Assembly (NCBI GenBank): GCA_934526125.1
Contig: CAKSZU010000078.1
Location: 1 to 8,682, forward strand
DNA from: an uncultured Faecalibacterium sp.
Lineage (GTDB): Bacteria > Bacillota > Clostridia > Oscillospirales > Ruminococcaceae
Direction of reading: 5' to 3'
Length of the DNA stretch: 8,682 nt
Numbering within the stretch: the first letter of the stretch is position 1; each line of letters opens with the position of its first letter. This document shows, piece after piece, positions 1-5,234 of this stretch. The position numbers were made by a program, and so were the translations under genes. Under the pieces are notes generated by a model. That model was not told the origin of the DNA. It searched no databases and was given only the letters and a program-made list of their open reading frames with translations.

Positions 1-46
1 CTTTGGTGATCGGGCACATATTCTGTACTTGCTGCGAATAGGTCAT
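1..46 (-). CDS. 5' end of an unidentified protein gene (cut by window edge)
   Basis: Only the first 15 codons are inside the window; they read MTYSQQVQNMCPITK and run off the left edge. The ATG at 46-44 is preferred because an AGGAG sequence (60-56) lies 9 nt upstream of it. An in-frame ATG at 52-50 is too close to that site. The frame also stays open upstream to an ATG at 154-152, which would add 36 residues. That ATG sits almost exactly at the predicted transcription start, so a leaderless longer form cannot be excluded, but the extension overlaps GC-rich stems and looks like leader rather than protein. I do not recognise the family from so few residues. The strong promoter at 161-189 suggests a well-expressed gene. 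Confidence 0.7.
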   Translation of the reverse strand, partial: MTYSQQVQNMCPITK

Positions 47-154
47 AATCATACTCTCCTTTTGACAAATTGATGCCATCGGCAGGAGCTTCCCGCCGTT
101 TGCACTGACCGGCGGCCCCGCTCTCATCGGTGCTGCGCCGGTACTACCACGCAT
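47..154 (-). promoter_or_regulatory. Structured 5' leader with competing stems
   Basis: This is the stretch between the predicted transcription start (about 154) and the ATG at 46. The segment CCGCCGGT (115-108) can pair in two exclusive ways. It can pair back with ACCGGCG (142-136), using CGCCGGT for seven perfect pairs. It can also pair forward with CGGCGG (98-93), using CCGCCG for six pairs. The second fold can be closed by GAGC (123-120) with GCTC (89-86). A small hairpin TGCC/GGCA (84-81, 77-74) lies closer to the ribosome binding site. There is no U-tract, so any control would more likely act on translation or RNA stability. I could not match it by eye to a riboswitch class. It could also be a dispersed repeat. 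Confidence 0.45.
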
Positions 155-160
155 GATTTT

Positions 161-189
161 ATTATAGAGAACCTTGCCGCAATTTTCAA
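161..189 (-). promoter_or_regulatory. Sigma-A promoter for the left-edge gene
   Basis: Read on the minus strand, TTGAAA (189-184) and TATAAT (166-161) are separated by exactly 17 nt. This matches five of six -35 bases and all six -10 bases. Runs of A lie just upstream of the -35 on the same strand (about 190-220), as in UP-like elements. The predicted transcription start is near 154. Confidence 0.82.
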
Positions 190-221
190 GACGTTTTGCG
201 GATTTTTTCACAAGCATTTTT

Positions 222-245
222 GGCGGTTATTCGTAGCTAACCGTC
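222..245. repeat. Inverted repeat between the transporter gene and the left-edge promoter
   Basis: The arms 222-229 and 238-245 form eight pairs, one of them G-U, around an 8-nt loop. It lies about 50 nt past the stop of the transporter gene on the minus strand. No U-run follows it on either strand in the position a terminator needs, so it is not a canonical intrinsic terminator. It could be an RNA end-protecting hairpin, a protein site, or chance. Confidence 0.3.
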
Positions 246-293
246 ACTTTCACAGCTTTTGCCGCCGTGATTGTCATTTTTCTATCAATTTTG

Positions 294-1514
294 TCAGCCA
301 CCCGGTTCCGGCCCGGCGGCGGGCGGTGTCCGGACGGGCTGCAGCTGCCAGATGGCCGCGAAACCTGCCGCCGCTCCTGCCATGGCCAGCCAGTGCCGCC
401 CGGTCTCCAGCCCCCACAGTTCGGCCGCAAAGGGGAAGGCCAGACTGCCCACGCTCTGCCCCAGCGCCAGAAAGCCGTAATTGACCCCTGCATGGGGCAG
501 GCCGAACAGGTCGGTGGAAAGGGACGGCAGCACCGCCGCCAGCGCCGAGTAGCAGAAGGTCAGCCCCGCATACACCGCCGGGACACCCCAGCCCCGGGCA
601 AACAGGAACGCCCCCGAAAGCCCCAGCGAGGCCCCGAACAGGATCAGGTCCGTGGGGCGGCGGCCGATCCGGTCGCTGAGCAGGGGCATCAGCAGCCGCC
701 CGGCCGCACTGCCCACGCTGCCCAGCACGATGCTCCACAAGGCCTGTTCCTCTTCCAGCCCCCGCTCCATCCCCAGCCGCAGGATGATGGGGCTGAACAG
801 CAGCACCGCCGGGGTCGAAAAGCAGACTGCCCCGGTGCAGAGCCAGTACTGCTTTGTGCGGAGCATCTGCCGCGGGGCCAGGTCGATGCCGTTTTTGCCG
901 CCTTGCTGCTGTTTTTTCGTCTTTTCTTCCGGCGGGTCCGTCAGCAGGGCGCTGCCCACAAGACAGACCGGCAGTGTCAGGGCACCCAGCGCCCAGAAGG
1001 CCCCCCGGATGCCCTGCACCGGGCCGAAGCCCTTCAGGGCCGTCCGGACGAAGAAGGTCAGGAACGCCCCGGAAAGTCCCACTGCCCCGCCGATGACCCC
1101 GGTGGCCAGCCCCTTGCGTCCGGTGTACCATTTCTGCGCGCAGGACTGGATGGACGGGTAGAGGAATGCCGTGCCCAGCCCCGCCGGGACGCTGAACCCC
1201 GCCCAGAACCAGCCGCCTGCTTCCCCGGGCAGGACCGCCGCGGCAAAGAACCCGCCGCAGAGCAGGCCCGTGCCCCAAAGGGCCGCACAGCGGGGGCCTT
1301 TTTTGTCCTGCAGGAAACCTCCCAGTACGCACCCCACCCCGAACGCCGCGATCAGGATGCCGAAGGCATATCCCGCCCCCGCCTCGCTCAGGCCGTATTC
1401 TTCCATGACCGGCTGCTGGAACACCCCCCACGCCGCCGGAAGCCCCGTCAGGATCTGGATCATCGCCCCGGCGGCCAGAATGGCCCAGGGATGCCGGGCT
1501 GTAAATTGCTGCAT
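294..1514 (-). CDS. MFS transporter, oxalate/formate antiporter (OFA)-like
   Basis: This encodes a 406-residue inner-membrane protein of the major facilitator superfamily, close to the usual 400-430 with about 12 membrane spans. The loop 2-3 signature GGFLQDKKGPR is at residues 65-75, and its second-half counterpart LLSDRIGRRP at 278-287. The stretch at about 119-150 (YPSIQ..QKWYTGRKGLATGVIGGAVGLSG) matches the OFA subgroup pattern of a Trp-X-X-X-(R/K)-(R/K)-G-L-A-X-G segment. A charged, Lys/Gln-rich linker at about 194-210 separates the two six-span halves. OFA members exchange small carboxylates, but the substrate cannot be read from sequence. The start at 1514 was chosen because GGGGAGAGGTGAG lies just upstream and residue 8 begins the first membrane span; the open frame continues 75 codons further without transporter character. 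It is divergent from hisS. No convincing promoter of its own was seen. Confidence 0.9.
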   Translation of the reverse strand: MQQFTARHPWAILAAGAMIQILTGLPAAWGVFQQPVMEEYGLSEAGAGYAFGILIAAFGVGCVLGGFLQDKKGPRCAALWGTGLLCGGFFAAAVLPGEAGGWFWAGFSVPAGLGTAFLYPSIQSCAQKWYTGRKGLATGVIGGAVGLSGAFLTFFVRTALKGFGPVQGIRGAFWALGALTLPVCLVGSALLTDPPEEKTKKQQQGGKNGIDLAPRQMLRTKQYWLCTGAVCFSTPAVLLFSPIILRLGMERGLEEEQALWSIVLGSVGSAAGRLLMPLLSDRIGRRPTDLILFGASLGLSGAFLFARGWGVPAVYAGLTFCYSALAAVLPSLSTDLFGLPHAGVNYGFLALGQSVGSLAFPFAAELWGLETGRHWLAMAGAAAGFAAIWQLQPVRTPPAAGPEPGG

Positions 1515-1548
1515 TCGTCTCACCTCTCCCCTAGTGTGTCCTTTTTCA

Positions 1549-1576
1549 TTGACAAAACGGCATGAACCTTTATAAT
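1549..1576 (+). promoter_or_regulatory. Sigma-A promoter for hisS
   Basis: A perfect TTGACA (1549-1554) and a perfect TATAAT (1571-1576) are spaced 16 nt apart. Transcription would start near 1583, giving a leader of about 130 nt before the hisS ATG. The -35 lies only about 35 bp upstream of the start codon of the divergent transporter gene, so the two transcription units share this spacer. Confidence 0.82.
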
Positions 1577-1613
1577 TAAAGAGATTCAAAACAAACATAA
1601 CCTCACCTTTTCC

Positions 1614-1669
1614 GTCCGCTTCCCGGGGATCGCCCCTGGCTTCCCCTTTGGGGGAGCTGGCGAGCGGAT
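1614..1669 (+). promoter_or_regulatory. Folded hisS leader; possible dispersed intergenic repeat
   Basis: Three stems nest here. TCCGCT (1615-1620) pairs with AGCGGA (1663-1668), extended by a G-U pair. Inside lie a GGGG/CCCC hairpin (1625-1628, 1633-1636) and an 8-pair hairpin (1639-1646, 1650-1657; one G-U) with a UUU loop. Together they make a three-way junction 40-50 nt before the hisS ribosome binding site. No T-box consensus (GGUGGNACCGCG type) was seen, though T-boxes often control aminoacyl-tRNA synthetase genes in this phylum. From memory, similar 'CCCTTTGGGGGAGCTGGC...GACTGAGAGGG' segments recur between genes in gut Clostridia, so this may be a repeat copy rather than a dedicated regulator; that is unverified. 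Confidence 0.45.
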
Positions 1670-1713
1670 GCGAGACTGAGAGGGCGAGGATGCTGAGAAA
1701 GAGGAACGATCCT

Positions 1714-2955
1714 ATGAAAACACAGGCATTGAAAGGCATGCGGGACCTGCTGCCCGCCGAGCAGACCCTGCGCGACTACATCCAGGGCAAGATCCTGGAG
1801 ACCTACCGCGCTTCCGGCTTTGAGCGCATCTCCACCCCCATGCTGGAGGATATGGAAAATCTGGACAAATCCGACGGCGGCGACAACCTGAACCTGATCT
1901 TCAAGGTAATGAAGCGGGGCGACAAGCTGGCCAGCGCCCTGGAGTCCGGCGACCCCAAACAGCTTTCGGACATGGGCCTGCGCTATGACCTGACCCTGCC
2001 CCTCTCCCGCTTCTACGCTGCCAACAAGGACAAGCTCCCCCACCCCTTCAAGGTCATCCAGACCGACCGGGTGTTCCGCGCCGAGCGTCCCCAGAAGGGC
2101 CGCCTGCGTGAGTTCGTCCAGTGCGACATCGACATCCTGGGCGACGAGTCCCCCAACGCCGAGGTCGAGCTGATCGACGTGACCACCCGCGCCCTGCTGA
2201 ACATCGGTTTCACCGGCTTCACCGTCAACATCAACGACCGCCGCATCCTGCGCGGGATGCTGGAGAGCATGGGCTTTGCCCCCGATACGCTGGACTCCGT
2301 CTGCATCACCTTCGACAAGATGGACAAGATCGGTGCCGAGGGCGTCAAGGCCGAGCTGACCGAGAAGCAGCTGCCCGAGACCGCCATCCAGGCATTGGCC
2401 GACTTCATCGCCGCCGGGGATGTGACGCTGGAGTCCGTGGCCTCCCGCTGCGCCGACCCCGCCATTGCCGATGACCTGAAGTATGTGCTTTCCACCGCTT
2501 CCGCCATGGCCGGCGGCCGGTATCAGGTGGCCTACTGCCCCAGCCTGGTCCGCGGTCAGGGCTACTACACCGGCATGGTGTTCGAGATCACCTGCCCGCA
2601 GTTCAGCGGTGCCGTGGCCGGCGGCGGCCGCTATGATAACATGGTGGGCAAGTTCCTGGGCACCCAGGTGCCCGCCGTGGGCTTCTCCATCGGCTTCGAG
2701 CGGGTCTGCGGCATCCTGCTGGAGCAGGGGTATCAGATCCCCGGCGCCAAGCAGAAGATTGCCCTGCTCTACGGCAAGGACACCGATTTCCCCGCCGTGC
2801 TGGCAAAGGCTGCCACCCTGCGTGAGAACTACAACGTCACCGTCCTGCCCCAGGCCAAGAAGCTGGGCAAGCAGCTGGGCCAGCTGGAAGCTTCCGGCTT
2901 TGCCGGGGCCGCCTTCATGGACAAGGACGAGGTCAAGATCTTCGCACAGCAGTAA
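1714..2955 (+). CDS. hisS: Histidine--tRNA ligase (class II), divergent
   Basis: The 413-residue protein would charge tRNA-His with histidine using ATP in the cytoplasm. It starts with the family's LKGMRDLLP segment (6-14). Motif 1 lies around 35-52 (GFERISTPMLEDMENLDK). LRYDLTLPLSRF is at 89-100. Motif 2 is 119-143 (RVFRAERPQKGRLREFVQ..DILG). The histidine-binding block SLVRGQGYYTGMVFE is at 277-291, and motif 3 is AVGFSIGFER at 321-330. Two oddities stand out: the usual RGLDYY reads RGQGYY, and the C-terminal anticodon-binding domain (about 348-413) appears shorter than usual. A non-charging paralogue of the HisZ type is therefore possible. ATG 1714 is chosen because GAGGA (1701-1705) lies 8 nt upstream and the N-terminus fits the family; in-frame ATGs at 1648 and 1690 fit less well. 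Confidence 0.85.
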   Translation: MKTQALKGMRDLLPAEQTLRDYIQGKILETYRASGFERISTPMLEDMENLDKSDGGDNLNLIFKVMKRGDKLASALESGDPKQLSDMGLRYDLTLPLSRFYAANKDKLPHPFKVIQTDRVFRAERPQKGRLREFVQCDIDILGDESPNAEVELIDVTTRALLNIGFTGFTVNINDRRILRGMLESMGFAPDTLDSVCITFDKMDKIGAEGVKAELTEKQLPETAIQALADFIAAGDVTLESVASRCADPAIADDLKYVLSTASAMAGGRYQVAYCPSLVRGQGYYTGMVFEITCPQFSGAVAGGGRYDNMVGKFLGTQVPAVGFSIGFERVCGILLEQGYQIPGAKQKIALLYGKDTDFPAVLAKAATLRENYNVTVLPQAKKLGKQLGQLEASGFAGAAFMDKDEVKIFAQQ

Positions 2956-2971
2956 TCTCCCCGTTGACAGC

Positions 2972-3011
2972 AAATGCCCCCTCCAACGCTTCCGCCGGAG
3001 GGGGCATTTTT
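2972..3011 (+). terminator. Intrinsic terminator of hisS
   Basis: A 13-pair perfect stem (2972-2984 with 2997-3009, core TGCCCCCTCC/GGAGGGGGCA) closes a 12-nt loop and runs into five T (3007-3011). It lies 17 nt after the hisS stop. On the minus strand the stem is followed by only three T, so it could stop the convergent carboxypeptidase transcript weakly as well. Confidence 0.9.
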
Positions 3012-3024
3012 CGCATTCTGTGCT

Positions 3025-4521
3025 TTACAGACTGTACAGTTCCGTATATTTCTTTGTTAAATAATCCAGATAGTAGTGCGAATCAAACGTGCCGCATGCG
3101 TTCTGCACGATCTCGGCCGGTTCCAGCAGGTGGCCGTACTGGTGTACCTTCTCCCGCAGCCATCCGGTCACGCGGGCAAGGTTTCCGTGGGCCACGGCAC
3201 CGTAGACGTCGAACTCCTGCTCCATATTGTGGAACATCTGGGCCCCGTAGGCATTGCCCAGCGCATAGGAGGGGAAGTAGCCGAAGGACCCGCCGGACCA
3301 GTGGCTGTCCTGCAGGCAGCCCTCCCGGTCGTTGGGGACTTCCACGCCCAGGTACTCCCGGTAGAGCCGGGCCCACTCGGCGGGGACGTCCGCGGCCTGC
3401 AGGGTGCCGCCGATGAGCTGCTTCTCGATCTCATACCGCACCATGACATGGAGGCAGTAGGTCAGCTCGTCGGCCTCGGTGCGGATGAGGCTGGGCTCCA
3501 CCTTGTTGACCGCCCGGTAGAACTGCTCGGCAGACACATTGCCCAGCTGCTCCGGGAAGAACTCCTGCACTTTGGGGTAGATCAGCCCGATGAAGGCCCG
3601 GGAGCGGCCGATCAGGTTCTCGTAGAAGCGGGACTGGCTCTCGTGGACGCCCATAGACACGCCGCCGGTCAGGCAGGTGTACTGCAGATCATCCCGGATG
3701 CCCAGCTCATACAGGGCATGGCCGCCCTCGTGGAGGATGGAGTACATAGAGGACGCCACATTGTGCAGGTCGTAGTTGGTGGTGATGCGGACATCCCTGT
3801 TGTTGAACTCCAGCGTGAAGGGGTGTTCGGTCTCCCCCAGACCGCAGTGGCCCCGGTCCAGCCCCATGACCTCCATCAGGTAATCGGCAAAGGCTTTCTG
3901 CTGCTCTGCCGGGTATTCCAGATGCAGGAAGCTGTCGTCCACCTGGGGTTTCTCCCCGATGGCCCGGATCAGGGGTACCAGCCCCCCGCGCAGGGTCTCA
4001 AAGAAGGCGTCAAGCTGCTTCGTATCCACGCCCCGCTCGTACTCGTTCAGCAGGGCATCGTAGGGGGCCTTTTCTGCGTCATAGTAGGCGGCGAATTTCC
4101 GGTTGTACTCCACCAGCTCCTGCAGCACCGGGCAGAAGGATGCAAAATCGTTTTCTGCCTTGGCCCGGTGCCAGACGTCGCTGGCCCGGTTGGTCAGCTC
4201 GGTATAGGCCATATACTCATTGGCCGGGATGCGGGTCAGCTGCCGGGCACGGCGGCTCAGCTCCTCCACCTCCCGGCGGTGCAGGGTGTCCAGCCGGTCT
4301 TTTTCCGCGCCGAGTTCTTCCAGCAGGGTCTGCGTCTCCGGGCTGGTCATGAGCTTCTGCTCCTCCCCGGCCAGGATGCTCAGGGCCACGCCCCGGCCCT
4401 CGGCGGTGTCCTTCGGGGCCACCGTCACCGCGTCCAGGTACAGGCTGTTCTCAGCGCAGGCGTAGGCGTACAGCTTCTTTTGCAGGGCATCCAGCGCCTG
4501 CAGGTTCCGGGTCAGTTCCAT
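3025..4521 (-). CDS. M32 family metallocarboxypeptidase (Taq-type)
   Basis: This 498-residue, probably cytosolic enzyme removes C-terminal amino acids from peptides with a bound metal; M32 members are usually about 500 residues. The zinc site HEGGH is at 264-268. The third ligand is expected to be Glu294 in HESQS (293-297), as in the family's HESQSR motif. Other M32 marks are HPFTLEF (233-239), DVRITTNY (243-250; the last positions are more often TR), IRTEADELTY (346-355) and GYFPSYALGNAYGAQ (414-428). No signal peptide is visible. ATG 4521 is preceded by AGGAG about 6 nt upstream. It is the last gene of the minus-strand run, 15 nt after the metallophosphoesterase stop, so very probably cotranscribed. 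A role in turnover of intracellular or imported peptides is likely. Confidence 0.95.
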   Translation of the reverse strand: MELTRNLQALDALQKKLYAYACAENSLYLDAVTVAPKDTAEGRGVALSILAGEEQKLMTSPETQTLLEELGAEKDRLDTLHRREVEELSRRARQLTRIPANEYMAYTELTNRASDVWHRAKAENDFASFCPVLQELVEYNRKFAAYYDAEKAPYDALLNEYERGVDTKQLDAFFETLRGGLVPLIRAIGEKPQVDDSFLHLEYPAEQQKAFADYLMEVMGLDRGHCGLGETEHPFTLEFNNRDVRITTNYDLHNVASSMYSILHEGGHALYELGIRDDLQYTCLTGGVSMGVHESQSRFYENLIGRSRAFIGLIYPKVQEFFPEQLGNVSAEQFYRAVNKVEPSLIRTEADELTYCLHVMVRYEIEKQLIGGTLQAADVPAEWARLYREYLGVEVPNDREGCLQDSHWSGGSFGYFPSYALGNAYGAQMFHNMEQEFDVYGAVAHGNLARVTGWLREKVHQYGHLLEPAEIVQNACGTFDSHYYLDYLTKKYTELYSL

Positions 4522-4536
4522 CTTGTTCTCCTTCGT

Positions 4537-5199
4537 TTACAGCCGGGTCGGGAAAGCTGCATTCTTCCAGTAAAATTTCCGGCGGACCTCGGGGTCCGGG
4601 TCCGGGATCTCAAAGGTATACCGCTCGGTGGCATTGATGACGGTGGTCGGCCCGCAGGTGCAGACCCGCGGGAGCTTGGCGTCATAATTCAGGTGGACAT
4701 GCCCATGGATGAACCACCGGGGCTGATACTCTTCCAGCAGGTCGTTGAAGCAGGCAAAGCCCCTGTGGGCCGGGTCGGTACCATCGTTGAGCCCGGCCGC
4801 CGGGGCATGGGTCAGCAGCAGATCGATGCCCCCCGCATGGTGGGCCTTGAACCAGAGCCGCCGCGCCCGGCGTCGCATCTCCTTTTCGGTATACTGGAAG
4901 GTGTCCTCCTGGTTGTAGCGCAGGCAGCCGCCCAACCCCATGATGCGCAGCCCCTTCCAGACATAGACCTCATCGTCCACACAGATGCAGCCCCCGGGCT
5001 CGCCCTCCCGGCGGTAGCTGCCGTCGTGGTTCCCATGGACATACAGGATCGGGGCCGCCGTAAAGTTTGTCAGATACTCAAGGTATTTTCGGGGCAGATC
5101 CCCGCAGGAAAGGATCAGGTCGATCCCGGCCAGCCGTTCCCGGCTGCAGTAATCCCACAGGGCTCTGGAGGGAGTATCGGATATCGCAAGTATTTTCAC
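4537..5199 (-). CDS. Calcineurin-like metallophosphoesterase
   Basis: The 220-residue protein has the two-metal phosphoesterase fold with little beyond it. Motifs in order are ISD at 6-8, CGD at 32-34, GNHD at 56-59, TH at 130-131 and GHVH at 166-169. The canonical first motif DxH reads DTP here, so the first metal-ligating His is absent. From memory, clostridial relatives often carry DTE at this place, so this may be a family trait. The substrate cannot be told from sequence; relatives cleave phosphodiesters or phosphomonoesters. The start is set at GTG 5199 because the fold begins directly with KILAISD and a GGAG lies about 10 nt upstream; the open frame continues upstream without homology. 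It sits 35 nt after the BMP gene and 15 nt before the carboxypeptidase gene. Confidence 0.85.
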   Translation of the reverse strand: MKILAISDTPSRALWDYCSRERLAGIDLILSCGDLPRKYLEYLTNFTAAPILYVHGNHDGSYRREGEPGGCICVDDEVYVWKGLRIMGLGGCLRYNQEDTFQYTEKEMRRRARRLWFKAHHAGGIDLLLTHAPAAGLNDGTDPAHRGFACFNDLLEEYQPRWFIHGHVHLNYDAKLPRVCTCGPTTVINATERYTFEIPDPDPEVRRKFYWKNAAFPTRL

Positions 5200-5234
5200 G
5201 TCCGCAACGCTCCGTTCTCTTCGTTTGTCTGCCG

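Noticed and set aside
267..1565. 432-residue plus-strand open frame opposite the transporter gene
   Set aside because: The minus strand encodes a clear 12-span transporter with both MFS signatures; the plus frame is Arg/Pro/Gln-rich noise.
1569..1597. Possible minus-strand promoter for the transporter overlapping the hisS -10
   Set aside because: TATAAA/TTTAAT-like -10 candidates exist, but no -35 of fair quality lies at 16-18 nt, so it was left out of the feature list.
1603..2973. 456-residue open frame antisense to hisS
   Set aside because: It is a shadow frame of a well-supported synthetase; its composition (runs of Gly, Leu, Gln, His) is typical of codon-bias artefacts and no motif is seen.
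3031..3040. Perfect 10-bp palindrome ACTGTACAGT
   Set aside because: It lies just beside the carboxypeptidase stop and is mostly within its last codons; with no promoter nearby, chance is the simplest reading.
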